NCBI RefSeq assembly: GCF_051148895.1
Contig: NZ_CP154625.1
Span: 496,001-560,000 of the forward strand
Source of the DNA: Terrisporobacter vanillatitrophus
Lineage (GTDB): Bacteria > Bacillota > Clostridia > Peptostreptococcales > Peptostreptococcaceae
Direction of reading: 5' to 3'
DNA: 64,000 nt
In this document: positions 25,298-34,017 of the stretch, piece by piece
Position numbering within the stretch: position 1 is the stretch's first letter
Layout of the letters: each line of letters starts with the position of its first letter
Position numbers and translations under genes: made by a program
The notes under the pieces: model-generated
Told to the model about the DNA's origin: nothing
The model's database searches: none
Seen by the model: the letters and a program-made list of their open reading frames with translations, nothing else

Positions 25298-25462
25298 ATG
25301 AAAAATAAAAAAAAGAATGAATATAACAATCAATGGGCAACATCAAATATATCTTGGTCAAGCAAAGCAGAGATAAAGGAAAAAGATGAACGAAATAACC
25401 AATGGGCATCTACACTTAAGAAAAGCCCTGATATGTACCAAGAAGATAATTATAAAGAATAA
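25298..25462 (+). CDS. 54-residue protein with two NNQWA motifs, unknown
   Basis: Short open frame (MKNKKKNEYNNQWATSNISW at its start). AAAGGAG is 6 bases before the ATG and a 20-base-stem terminator follows, so it is a true small gene and not chance. The peptide is hydrophilic, Lys/Asn/Trp-rich, and holds YNNQWATS near residue 10 and RNNQWAST near residue 35, about 25 residues apart, a small internal duplication. It resembles no family I can name; spore-core or small-regulatory roles are guesses. Confidence 0.7.
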   Translation: MKNKKKNEYNNQWATSNISWSSKAEIKEKDERNNQWASTLKKSPDMYQEDNYKE

Positions 25463-25470
25463 ATAATTCT

Positions 25471-25517
25471 AAACTACCAATCTATTTTAATTAAAATAGA
25501 TTGGTAGTTTTATTTTA
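25471..25517 (+). terminator. Very strong terminator
   Basis: A 20-base perfect inverted repeat beginning AAACTACCAATC with almost no loop, followed by TATTTTA. Confidence 0.9.
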
Positions 25518-25636
25518 CTTATAAAAAATAATATAAATTCTAACCTATTAATATTCAATAATATGATTGTATGAAGTGGTTCATGCAAGTGAACTTTTTA
25601 TATTTGAATTATATTTGAAAATGAATAAATTAATAG

Positions 25637-25665
25637 TTGAAATAAGAAAATATTCGAGTTACAAT
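25637..25665 (+). promoter_or_regulatory. Sigma-A promoter upstream of acpS
   Basis: TTGAAA at 25637-25642, 17 bases, TACAAT at 25660-25665. The sequence GAGTTACAAT around the -10 is the same as in the promoter of the PAQR gene at 62698. Transcription should start near 25672, leaving a leader of about 230 bases before acpS. Confidence 0.65.
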
Positions 25666-25679
25666 AACCTTATTAAGTA

Positions 25680-25701
25680 ATCGGTCGGTAGACCGACTGA
25701 T
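25680..25701. promoter_or_regulatory. TetR-type operator ahead of acpS
   Basis: Core TCGGTC-GGTA-GACCGA at 25681-25696. It can also be read as ATCGGTCGGT-AG-ACCGACTGAT with a single mismatched pair. It is unusually GC-rich for this genome. The half-sites and their spacing equal those at 62737-62752. It lies just after the predicted transcription start, where a repressor would block. Confidence 0.65.
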
Positions 25702-25900
25702 AAAGAATGAATGAAAATAGAAGCAAGTGTATAGTATTTGTTATTTAAAATGATAGCTAGTACATAAATAGAATGTTTTAGTAGCTACTTAAGCTTTCTT
25801 ATAATAATTCACAGTTTATGTGAATTTAATGCTAAGATGTATAATAAATTAAAAAATAGATAATTACAAATTGGAAATATATCTATAGATGGAGGAAATT

Positions 25901-26284
25901 ATGAATATTTTAGATATAGGAATAGATATTGTAGAAATTGGAAGAATAAGACAATACATAAATAAAAATGAGAACTTCTTAAAAAAATTATTTACAGAAA
26001 ATGAAATAGAATTATTTAAATCAAAAGGAGATGCTCCGCAGACCATAGCTGGAAATTTTGCAGCTAAAGAAGCAATAAGTAAATCTCTTGGATTAGGAAT
26101 AAGGGGTTATGACTTAAAAGACATAGAAATTCTAAGGGATAAAATGGGAAAACCCATAGTAATAACACATAATAACTTAGAAAAAATATGTATAAAGCAT
26201 AATGTGCTAGAAATAAAAGTATCAATTTCTCATGGCCAGGATTACGCTATTGCCAACGCTGTGGCTATAATAAAAGAAAAATAA
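25901..26284 (+). CDS. acpS: Holo-[acyl-carrier-protein] synthase
   Basis: A 127-residue enzyme that moves the 4'-phosphopantetheine arm from CoA to the serine of ACP (the carrier encoded at 27582). Family motifs are clear: GIDIVEIGRI near the start (Mg-binding Asp) and NFAAKEAISKSLG in the middle (Glu/Lys of the second motif), followed by ISHGQDYAIANAVA. The start is the ATG at 25901, with GGAGGA upstream; the in-frame ATG at 25889 precedes that ribosome site. It has its own promoter and TetR-type operator, separate from the fab operon promoter. Confidence 0.93.
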   Translation: MNILDIGIDIVEIGRIRQYINKNENFLKKLFTENEIELFKSKGDAPQTIAGNFAAKEAISKSLGLGIRGYDLKDIEILRDKMGKPIVITHNNLEKICIKHNVLEIKVSISHGQDYAIANAVAIIKEK

Positions 26285-26320
26285 CAATTAATTACAAGAG
26301 AAAAAATTACGTAAAAGTGG

Positions 26321-26349
26321 TTGACTTATTATTTTGAATATAATATAGT
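26321..26349 (+). promoter_or_regulatory. Sigma-A promoter of the fab-acc operon
   Basis: TTGACT at 26321-26326, 17 bases, TATAGT at 26344-26349, giving a leader of about 105 bases before fabH. Confidence 0.7.
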
Positions 26350-26363
26350 TTGAATATCGAAAT
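26331..26363. promoter_or_regulatory. Tandem FabT-like operator boxes
   Basis: AGTTTGAATATCGAAAT at 26347-26363 agrees with the streptococcal FabT box ANTTTGATTATCAAATT at 14 of 17 positions. A weaker copy (ATTTTGAATATAATATA) lies at 26331-26347, so TTTGAATAT repeats with a 16-base period across the -10. A MarR-family FabT-like repressor would block this promoter; no such gene is in the window next to fabH. Confidence 0.5.
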
Positions 26364-26462
26364 AAAACTAAATTATAAATTTATTAATAATTTAATATTA
26401 TTTTGAGTAATATATTTTTAATGTTATGTTTTAAATTAAAAGATAAGAAGAAGGAGAAATCT

Positions 26463-27440
26463 ATGAAAGAGGTAATTATAGAGGGTTTAGGAAAATATAC
26501 ACCTGCCCATTTAGTTACTAATGATCAACTAAGTGAAATTATTGATACTAGTGACGAATGGATTTATTCGCGAACTGGCATAAAAAGTAGATATATTTCT
26601 AAGGGTGAAGATACATCTTATATGGCAGCAAAAGCTGGTAAAAAAGCTTTGGAAAATGCAAACATAAGTCCATTGGATGTGGACTTATTAGTAGTTGCAA
26701 CTTGTACGCCAGATATGTTTACTCCATCTACTGCATGCATAGTTCAAAGTATTATAGGTGCAGATAATGCCCTTGCCTTTGATATAAGTGCTGCTTGTTC
26801 TGGATTTATATATGGATTAGATGTAGCAAAAGCTATGATGGCTTCAAATAATTACAAACATGCTCTAGTTATAGGTGCTGAAAATCTTTCAAAGTCACTT
26901 GACTGGGAAGATAGATCCACATGTGTATTATTTGGTGATGGTGCAGGAGCAGCTGTTTTGTCAAAAAGTGATAACATAGGACTTATGAGCTCTTTTTGCA
27001 AATCAGTAGGAGAAAAATATGAATGCTTAACAATTGGAGGTAATGATGTAGATAGTCCATTTGTAGAAAGCAAAACCATTAGAGATTCTAAATTAAGAAT
27101 GGATGGTGGTGAAATATTTAAGTTTGCTATCTCTGTTATAGTAAGTTCAATTAATAAAATACTGGAAGAAAATAATTTAGATATTAATGATATTGATTAT
27201 ATAATTCCACATCAAGCAAATGTAAGAATTATTCAATATGCTGCTAAAAAACTAAAAGTGGATATGAATAAGTTCTATACGAATATGGAGGAGTATGGAA
27301 ATACTTCGGGAGCATCTATACCAATTGCACTTAGTGATATGAGCGAAAAAGGATTATTAAAAAAAGATAGTAAAATTATATTAGTCGGATTTGGTGCAGG
27401 CCTTACTTATGGAGCAACTTTAATAAATTGGGCTATTTAA
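26463..27440 (+). CDS. fabH: 3-oxoacyl-ACP synthase III
   Basis: A 325-residue condensing enzyme that starts fatty acid synthesis by joining an acyl-CoA with malonyl-ACP. The triad is visible: Cys112 in DISAACSGFIYGL, His in IIPHQANVRI, and Asn in YGNTSGASIP. The start is the ATG at 26463 with AAGGAG 6 bases upstream; the longer frame from 26403 has no ribosome site. It is first gene of the fab-acc operon, behind a sigma-A promoter with FabT-like boxes. Confidence 0.96.
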   Translation: MKEVIIEGLGKYTPAHLVTNDQLSEIIDTSDEWIYSRTGIKSRYISKGEDTSYMAAKAGKKALENANISPLDVDLLVVATCTPDMFTPSTACIVQSIIGADNALAFDISAACSGFIYGLDVAKAMMASNNYKHALVIGAENLSKSLDWEDRSTCVLFGDGAGAAVLSKSDNIGLMSSFCKSVGEKYECLTIGGNDVDSPFVESKTIRDSKLRMDGGEIFKFAISVIVSSINKILEENNLDINDIDYIIPHQANVRIIQYAAKKLKVDMNKFYTNMEEYGNTSGASIPIALSDMSEKGLLKKDSKIILVGFGAGLTYGATLINWAI

Positions 27441-27581
27441 TTTGAAAATAAATTAAAATTAAGGAAATTTAAAATTAACAAGATTAACTAAGATTACAGA
27501 ATTAACTAAGATAACTGAAGTAAGAAAGTAAATTAAAATTACTAAAAATTAAAAATTATTAAATTTATGGAGGATAATAAA

Positions 27582-27803
27582 ATGATATTTGAAAAATTAC
27601 AAGGAATAATGGAAGAAAATTTATCAATAGAAAGAGATGAAATAAAATTAGATAGTACTTTTGCATCTTTAGGAATAGACTCACTAGATACATTCCAATT
27701 AATAATAGAGATAGAAGAAGAATTTGGAATAGAAGTAGAAGCACCAGAAAATTTAAAAACTATACAAGACGTGGTTAGCTATATAGAAGAGAAAACAAAA
27801 TAA
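27582..27803 (+). CDS. acpP: Acyl carrier protein
   Basis: A 73-residue acidic carrier. Ser34 in LGIDSLDTFQLI is the phosphopantetheine site, to be loaded by AcpS. The start is the ATG at 27582, because GGAGGA ends 7 bases before it; an in-frame ATG at 27567 overlaps the ribosome site. The 140-base gap from fabH is AT-rich, with repeated TTAACTAAGAT elements that may set high expression through mRNA processing. Confidence 0.95.
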   Translation: MIFEKLQGIMEENLSIERDEIKLDSTFASLGIDSLDTFQLIIEIEEEFGIEVEAPENLKTIQDVVSYIEEKTK

Positions 27804-27827
27804 TAATATATGGTTACAGGAGGAAAT

Positions 27828-28766
27828 ATGAAAACTTCGAGGATAACAGAATTACTTAATATAGAATATCCAATAATTCAAGGTGGTATGGCTTGGATAT
27901 CAGATGCTACTTTAGCAGCAGCAGTTAGTGAAGCAGGAGGCTTAGGAATTATAAGTGGAGTAGGCGATACAGAAGATGTTAGAGCTGAAATTAGAAAAAC
28001 TAAATCACTTACTAAAAAGCCTTTTGGTATAAACATAATGCTTATGAGAGACAATATTGATGAAATTGCAAAGTTAGTATGTGATGAACAAGTTGCTGTA
28101 GTAACTACTGGAGCAGGAAGTCCTGGAAAATACATTGAAGATTGGAAAAAACATAATGTAAAAGTAATCCCTGTTGTCCCTTCTGTAGCAATTGCAAAAA
28201 GAATGGAAAAGTTCGGTGCAGATGCAGTTATAGTAGAAGGGATGGAAGCAGGAGGTCATATTGGTCAATTGACAACTATGAGTTTAGTACCACAAGTTGT
28301 GGATGCAGTGGATATCCCTGTAATAGCAGCAGGAGGTATAGGTGATGGAAGAGGTATAGCAGCATCATTTATGCTTGGAGCTTGTGGAGTTCAAATGGGA
28401 ACTAGATTTTTAGTATCGAAAGAATGTAAGGTACATGAAAATTATAAGGATAGAGTTTTAAATGCAAAAGATATAGACACTGAGGTTACTGGAACAAGTA
28501 CATCTCATCCAGTTAGAGTTTTAAGAAATAAACTTACTAGAGAATATATAAGACTGGAAAAAACTAATGCTGACCCAGAGGCGATAGAAGCTTTAGGAAA
28601 AGGAGCTTTAAGAAAAGCTGTAGTAGATGGTGATGTAAATAACGGTAGTGTTATGGCAGGCCAAATAGCAGGACTTGTTAGTAAAAAACAAAGTTGTGAA
28701 GAAATCATAAATGAATTAATAAGCGAATTAGATTTAGTACTTGGGAGGGTTTGCAATGAGCAATAA
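27828..28766 (+). CDS. fabK: Enoyl-ACP reductase II, FMN-dependent
   Basis: A 312-residue FMN enzyme that performs the last reduction in each elongation cycle, the triclosan-insensitive alternative to FabI. Barrel motifs are visible: IIQGGMAWIS, GGLGIISGVG, FGINIMLM, VTTGAGSPG, VEGMEAGGHIG (active-site His), and AAGGIGDGRGIAASFMLGACGVQMGTRF. The start is the ATG at 27828 with AGGAGG before it. Its end overlaps the fabD start by 11 bases. A longer paralogue lies after the operon at 35840. Confidence 0.95.
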   Translation: MKTSRITELLNIEYPIIQGGMAWISDATLAAAVSEAGGLGIISGVGDTEDVRAEIRKTKSLTKKPFGINIMLMRDNIDEIAKLVCDEQVAVVTTGAGSPGKYIEDWKKHNVKVIPVVPSVAIAKRMEKFGADAVIVEGMEAGGHIGQLTTMSLVPQVVDAVDIPVIAAGGIGDGRGIAASFMLGACGVQMGTRFLVSKECKVHENYKDRVLNAKDIDTEVTGTSTSHPVRVLRNKLTREYIRLEKTNADPEAIEALGKGALRKAVVDGDVNNGSVMAGQIAGLVSKKQSCEEIINELISELDLVLGRVCNEQ

Positions 28767-29700
28767 AATAGCATTTCTTTTTCCAGGCCAAGGGTCCCAA
28801 TATATAAATATGGGAAAAGATTTATATGAAAATATAGAAAGTTGCAAAGACATATTTGATAAAGGTGAAGAAATTCTAAATATGCCTATAAAGGATTTAA
28901 TCTTTAATGGTTCTGTTGAAGAATTAACTAGAACTAAAAATAGCCAGCCTGCAATAATGCTAACATCTCTAGCTTGCCAGAAAGCTTTAGAAGAAGAAGG
29001 CATTGAAGCTGACTATGCTTTAGGATTATCTTTAGGAGAATATGGAGCTTTAGTATATGGTGGAATGCTTTCTTTTGAAGATGGAATGAAGCTTATAAAG
29101 ACAAGAGCACAGATCATGGACTCTGAGGTAAGCCCAGAAGAAGGTACTATGGCAGCCGTATTAAAGCTTGATAATGATAAAGTTGAAGAACTTATAAAAA
29201 GAGCCAGTGAATTTGGACTTGTGGAAGGTGCAAACTATAACTGTCCTGGTCAAGTTGTAATATCAGGGGAGCACAAGGCAATAAAAGCTAGTATGAAAAT
29301 AGGAAAAGAACTAAAAGGAATGGTAGTTCCGTTAAAGGTAAGTGGACCTTTCCATAGTTCCATATATGAAAAAGCTAGTTATAAATTTTATGAAGAATTA
29401 AAAAAAGCAAATATAAATAAATTTGAAAAAACAGTTTACTCTAATGTAAAAGGAAGTCCTTATGAAGAAAGTGATGATGTTAGAAAGTTATTAAGACAAC
29501 AAATAATGTCGTCAGTACTTTTTGAAAAGAGTATAAGAGATTTAATTAATAGAGGAGTAAATACTTTTATAGAAGTAGGTCCAAGTAAAACTTTAAGTGG
29601 ATTTGTAAAGAAAATAGACAAAGATGCAAAAATCTATAATGTGGAAGATTTAAAATCTTTAAGAGATACAGTTGAAAGTTTAAAGCTTGAAGAAAATTAA
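28756..29700 (+). CDS. fabD: Malonyl-CoA-ACP transacylase
   Basis: A 314-residue enzyme that moves malonyl from CoA to ACP. Features are FPGQGSQ near the start, the catalytic Ser92 in GLSLGEYGAL, and the His in GPFHSSIY. The start is the ATG at 28756, with GGGAGG just upstream inside fabK; the overlap suggests translational coupling. Confidence 0.95.
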   Translation: MSNKIAFLFPGQGSQYINMGKDLYENIESCKDIFDKGEEILNMPIKDLIFNGSVEELTRTKNSQPAIMLTSLACQKALEEEGIEADYALGLSLGEYGALVYGGMLSFEDGMKLIKTRAQIMDSEVSPEEGTMAAVLKLDNDKVEELIKRASEFGLVEGANYNCPGQVVISGEHKAIKASMKIGKELKGMVVPLKVSGPFHSSIYEKASYKFYEELKKANINKFEKTVYSNVKGSPYEESDDVRKLLRQQIMSSVLFEKSIRDLINRGVNTFIEVGPSKTLSGFVKKIDKDAKIYNVEDLKSLRDTVESLKLEEN

Positions 29701-29732
29701 TGCTTAAGTTTTGAATAACGGGAGGAAAATTA

Positions 29733-30473
29733 ATGTTACAAGGTAAATGTGCAGTAATTACAGGTGCTTCTAGGGGTATAGGCAGAGAAATTGCTTTAAA
29801 GTATGCCAAAGAAGGTGCTAATATAGTGCTTAATTATAGAAATAGTGAAACCGAAGCTCTTCAGTTAAAAGAAGAATTAGATAGGTTAGGATCTGATACT
29901 TTGATTGTCAAAGCAAACGTAAGCAAATTTGAAGAAGCTGAGAATTTAATAAAAGAGGCTAAAGAAGCTTTTGGAAGAGTAGATATACTAGTTAATAATG
30001 CTGGTATAACAAAAGATAATTTAATAATGAGAATGAAAGAAGAAGATTTTGATAGTGTTATAGATGTCAATTTAAAAGGAGCATTTAACTGTTTAAAAGC
30101 AGTAACTCCAATAATGATAAAACAAAAATCTGGAAAAATAATAAACATGTCTTCTGTTGTAGGTGTTATAGGTAATGCAGGACAAGTAAATTACTGCGCA
30201 TCAAAAGCAGGTCTTATTGGAATGACAAAGTCTTTAGCACGTGAAATTGGAGGCAAAAATATTAATGTAAATGCCATTGCACCAGGATTTATAGATACTG
30301 ATATGACAAAAGTATTAAGTGAAGACCAAAAGAAAAATATAATATCTCAAGTGCCTCTTAAAAAATTAGGTCAAGCAGAGGATATTGCTAATTTAGCATT
30401 ATTTTTAGCTAGCAATCAATCTGATTATATAACAGGTCAAGTCATCCATGTGGATGGCGGCATGGCAATGTAG
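29733..30473 (+). CDS. fabG: 3-oxoacyl-ACP reductase
   Basis: A 246-residue short-chain dehydrogenase that reduces 3-oxoacyl-ACP with NADPH. Rossmann motif TGASRGIGREIA, NNAG, and catalytic Ser-Tyr-Lys (NMSSVVGVIGN, YCASKAG) are present, with the family end GQVIHVDGGMAM. SD GGGAGG is 7 bases before the ATG. It is eleven bases ahead of fabF. Confidence 0.96.
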   Translation: MLQGKCAVITGASRGIGREIALKYAKEGANIVLNYRNSETEALQLKEELDRLGSDTLIVKANVSKFEEAENLIKEAKEAFGRVDILVNNAGITKDNLIMRMKEEDFDSVIDVNLKGAFNCLKAVTPIMIKQKSGKIINMSSVVGVIGNAGQVNYCASKAGLIGMTKSLAREIGGKNINVNAIAPGFIDTDMTKVLSEDQKKNIISQVPLKKLGQAEDIANLALFLASNQSDYITGQVIHVDGGMAM

Positions 30474-30483
30474 GAGGTTTTTT

Positions 30484-31719
30484 ATGAATAGAAGAGTAGT
30501 TATAACAGGAGTAGGTGCTGTTACTCCAATTGGAAATAATGCTGATGAATTTTGGACTAATGCTAAAAGTGGAAAATTAGGAATCGACTTTATTAAGTCA
30601 ATTGACGTTGAAAATCTAGATGTAAAAATAGGTGGAGAAGTCAAAGACTTAAAAGTAGAAGATTATTTAGATAAAAAAGAATGTAGAAGACTTGATAAGT
30701 TTACACAATATGCACTTATAGCTAGTGAAGAGGCTATAAAGCAATCAGGTCTTAACATGGATGAAATAGACAAAAATAGAGTTGGTGTAATGGTAGGTTC
30801 AGGTATAGGTGGTTTCCACACTCATGAAAATGAATTTAAAAACCTACACAATAAAGGACCTAAAAGAATATCTCCAATGTATATTCCTATGACTATTATC
30901 AATGCAGGAGCTGCTAATATTGCTATTAAATATGGTGCGAGAGGGACTTGTACATCAGCTGTAACAGCTTGTGCTACAGGAACTAATAATATAGGAGACG
31001 CATTTAGATATATAAAACATGGATATGCGGACGTAATGATAAGTGGAGGATGTGAAGCATCTATTACTCCAATAGCAATAGCAGGATTTAGTAATATGAA
31101 AGCTTTAAATTCTAAAAATATACCTGAAAGAGCATCAATACCATTTGACAAAGACAGAAGTGGGTTTGTTATGGGTGAAGGCGCAGGTATATTAGTTATG
31201 GAAAGCTTAGATCATGCACTAGAAAGAGGAGCAAATATACTATGTGAAATAGTAGGATATGGATCAACTTGTGATGCATATCATATAACTTCTCCAGATC
31301 CAGAAGGAAAAAGTGCATCAAAAGCAATGAAAGATGCCATTGACGAAGCTGGAATTAATCCAAGTGAAGTTTCTTATATAAATGCTCATGGTACATCAAC
31401 ACCATACAATGATTTATTTGAAACAAGAGCAATTAAAAAAGTATTTGAAGAAGATGCAAAAAACATTCCTATTTCTTCAACTAAATCTATGACAGGTCAC
31501 TTGTTAGGTGCAGCTGGAGGCATAGAATCCATAGTTTGTATAAAATCTTTACAAGAAGGATTCATACATCCAACTATAGGTCATAGTGAAAGTGAAGAAG
31601 AATTGGATTTAGACTATGTTCCTAATGTGGGAAGAGAGAAAGAGCTTAAATATGCTCTAACTAACTCGCTAGGATTCGGTGGTCATAATGCATCACTATT
31701 ATTTAAGAAGTGGGACTAA
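30484..31719 (+). CDS. fabF: 3-oxoacyl-ACP synthase II
   Basis: A 411-residue elongating condensing enzyme. Active-site Cys in VTACATGTNNIGD, the two His in NAHGTSTPYND and KSMTGHLLGAAG, and the Lys in between are present. The start is the ATG at 30484 with TAGGAGG upstream; the longer frame from 30448 would overlap fabG. In relatives it also sets temperature control of chain length and unsaturation. Confidence 0.96.
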   Translation: MNRRVVITGVGAVTPIGNNADEFWTNAKSGKLGIDFIKSIDVENLDVKIGGEVKDLKVEDYLDKKECRRLDKFTQYALIASEEAIKQSGLNMDEIDKNRVGVMVGSGIGGFHTHENEFKNLHNKGPKRISPMYIPMTIINAGAANIAIKYGARGTCTSAVTACATGTNNIGDAFRYIKHGYADVMISGGCEASITPIAIAGFSNMKALNSKNIPERASIPFDKDRSGFVMGEGAGILVMESLDHALERGANILCEIVGYGSTCDAYHITSPDPEGKSASKAMKDAIDEAGINPSEVSYINAHGTSTPYNDLFETRAIKKVFEEDAKNIPISSTKSMTGHLLGAAGGIESIVCIKSLQEGFIHPTIGHSESEEELDLDYVPNVGREKELKYALTNSLGFGGHNASLLFKKWD

Positions 31720-31732
31720 ATAGGAGGATAAT

Positions 31733-32233
31733 ATGAGATTTGATGAAGTAAAAGAGCTTATTGAACTTATTAATAACTCCAATTTATCTTATTTTGAAAT
31801 GAGAGATGAAAAAGAGTTTATAAAAATGGATAAATCAATTACAAGAAGTTATGTATCTAACAGTAATGATTTATGCGACAATAACTTAAATAAATTAGCC
31901 ATTACTGATTTAAGTAATGACGTTGATATAAAAGCAGAAGTTAAAGAAAGTATTGAAGAAAATCATGTTTCACAAAATAATGATGATTCAGATGTGGAAG
32001 TAATAGCTTCACCAATAGTAGGAACATTTTATGAATCTATGTCTCCTGATCATGAACCTTTTGTAAGTGTAGGTCAAAAAATAAGCAAAGGTGAAGTAGT
32101 TTGTATTGTTGAGGCAATGAAGCTAATGAATGAAATCAGTGCAGAATTTGATTGTGAAATAGTTAGTGTATTAGGTGAAAATGGAAAAATGGTTCAATAC
32201 GGAGAACCATTATTCAAAGTAAGGAGGGCATAA
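31733..32233 (+). CDS. accB: Biotin carboxyl carrier protein of acetyl-CoA carboxylase
   Basis: A 166-residue carrier. Residues about 1-35 form the AccB N-terminal helix domain (FDEVKELIELINNSNLSYFEM). A flexible acidic linker follows, and the biotinyl domain (about 85-166) carries the biotin Lys in VEAMKLMNEI. The stop is directly followed by the fabZ start, so translation is coupled. Biotin ligase is not in the window. Confidence 0.95.
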   Translation: MRFDEVKELIELINNSNLSYFEMRDEKEFIKMDKSITRSYVSNSNDLCDNNLNKLAITDLSNDVDIKAEVKESIEENHVSQNNDDSDVEVIASPIVGTFYESMSPDHEPFVSVGQKISKGEVVCIVEAMKLMNEISAEFDCEIVSVLGENGKMVQYGEPLFKVRRA

Positions 32234-32656
32234 ATGTTAACTGTTAAAGAAATAAAAGATATTTTACCTCATAGATATCCATTTTTAATGATAGATAGAG
32301 TTGAAGAAGTAGTAGAAGGAAAAAGTGCAAAAGGATATAAAAATGTAACTATAAATGAGAACTTTTTTAATGGACATTTTCCAGACTATCCTGTGATGCC
32401 AGGTGTATTAATCTTGGAAGCATTGGCTCAAATGGGAGCAATATGCATACTGTCAAAGGATGAATTCAAAGGAAAAATAGGATTCCTAGTGGGTGCAGAT
32501 AAAGTAAGATGGAAAAAACAAGTAACTCCAGGAGATAAAGTAAATTTAGAAATAGAAATAGTAAAGCTAAGAGGTAATATCGGTGTTGGAAAAGGCAAAG
32601 CTACTGTAGATGGAGATTTAGTTTGTGAAGGCGAGATAATGTTTGCTATTGGGTAG
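32234..32656 (+). CDS. fabZ: 3-hydroxyacyl-ACP dehydratase
   Basis: A 140-residue hot-dog fold enzyme that removes water from 3-hydroxyacyl-ACP. It shows HRYPFLMIDRV and the catalytic segment NGHFPDYPVMPGVLILEALAQ with His and Glu. Its place inside the acc genes is the usual clostridial order. SD AAGGAGGG lies at the end of accB. Confidence 0.96.
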   Translation: MLTVKEIKDILPHRYPFLMIDRVEEVVEGKSAKGYKNVTINENFFNGHFPDYPVMPGVLILEALAQMGAICILSKDEFKGKIGFLVGADKVRWKKQVTPGDKVNLEIEIVKLRGNIGVGKGKATVDGDLVCEGEIMFAIG

Positions 32657-32664
32657 GTGATATT

Positions 32665-34017
32665 ATGTTAAAGAAAATTCTTATAGCTAATAGAGGTGAA
32701 ATTGCAGTAAGAATAATTAGAGCTTGTAGAGAGCTTAATATAAGAACTGTGGCTATTTATTCTGAGCAAGACAAAGATGCCCTTCATACACAAATGGCGG
32801 ATGAGGCTGTTTGCGTAGGAGGACCACTTAGTAAAGATAGTTATTTAAATATGACAAATATTTTGAGTGCATGTGTTTTAACCGGGTGTGAAGGTATACA
32901 TCCCGGTTTTGGATTTTTATCAGAAAATCCTAAATTTGCAAAAATGTGCAAAGAGTGCAATATAAAATTTATTGGTCCAGATTATGAAACTATTGAGCTA
33001 ATGGGTGATAAAGCAAGAGCTAGAGAAATAATGAAAAAAGCACAGGTTCCTGTTGTACCAGGATATGAAGGTGAAATACTTTCCTATGATCATGCTCTGG
33101 ATATAGCTAAAAATATAGGATTTCCACTGATGATAAAAGCCGCTGCCGGTGGTGGAGGCAAGGGAATAAGAATAGTAAGAGACATTAAGGAATTCAAACA
33201 TAATTTTGAAGCTGCAAAATTAGAGTCAAAAGCTTGTTTTGGTGAAGATAAGGTTTATATTGAAAAATTTATAGAAAATCCAAGACATATTGAATTTCAA
33301 ATATTAGCTGATGAATATAACAAGGTAATTCATTTAGGTGAAAGAGAATGTTCATTGCAAAGAAATAACCAAAAGGTTTTAGAAGAAGCTCCATCTGTAT
33401 TTTTAGATGATAATTTAAGAGATACAATGGGAAAAGTTGCAGTTAAAGCAGCAGAGGCGGTTAATTATAAAAATGCAGGGACTATAGAATTTTTAGTGGA
33501 TAATAGTGGAGAGTTTTACTTTATGGAAATGAACACAAGGATCCAAGTGGAACATCCAGTTACAGAAATGGTTACTAATATAGATATAGTAAAAGAACAA
33601 TTAAAAATAGCTTCAGGTATGGAGTTAGAAATGGAACAAGATGATATAAAAATATCTGGTCATGCCATAGAGTGTAGAATAAATGCAGAAGATCCAAAAA
33701 ATAACTTTAGACCATGTCCAGGAGTAATAACAGAATTATATACTCCATCAGGCTTAGGTGTTAGGGTTGATAGTGCCATTTATTGTGGATATGAAATCCC
33801 ACCATACTATGATTCTATGATAGGAAAATTGATTACTTATGGAGATAATAGACAAAACGCCATAAGTAAAATGAAAAGAGCCTTGGATGAATTTGCCATA
33901 GGTGGAGTTACAACAAATATAGATTTTCAATATGAAATACTGGAACATGAAGATTTTATAAAGGGAGATTATAATACTTCTTTTATAGAGAATAAGTTGG
34001 TGAATAAGAATGCTTAA
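32665..34017 (+). CDS. accC: Biotin carboxylase subunit of acetyl-CoA carboxylase
   Basis: A 450-residue ATP-grasp enzyme that carboxylates biotin on AccB using bicarbonate and ATP. It shows KILIANRGEIAVRIIRAC, the Gly-rich loop KAAAGGGGKGIR, HIEFQILAD, ERECSLQRNNQKVLEEAPS and EMNTRIQVEHPVTEM. Length is normal. It overlaps accD by 8 bases. Confidence 0.97.
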   Translation: MLKKILIANRGEIAVRIIRACRELNIRTVAIYSEQDKDALHTQMADEAVCVGGPLSKDSYLNMTNILSACVLTGCEGIHPGFGFLSENPKFAKMCKECNIKFIGPDYETIELMGDKARAREIMKKAQVPVVPGYEGEILSYDHALDIAKNIGFPLMIKAAAGGGGKGIRIVRDIKEFKHNFEAAKLESKACFGEDKVYIEKFIENPRHIEFQILADEYNKVIHLGERECSLQRNNQKVLEEAPSVFLDDNLRDTMGKVAVKAAEAVNYKNAGTIEFLVDNSGEFYFMEMNTRIQVEHPVTEMVTNIDIVKEQLKIASGMELEMEQDDIKISGHAIECRINAEDPKNNFRPCPGVITELYTPSGLGVRVDSAIYCGYEIPPYYDSMIGKLITYGDNRQNAISKMKRALDEFAIGGVTTNIDFQYEILEHEDFIKGDYNTSFIENKLVNKNA

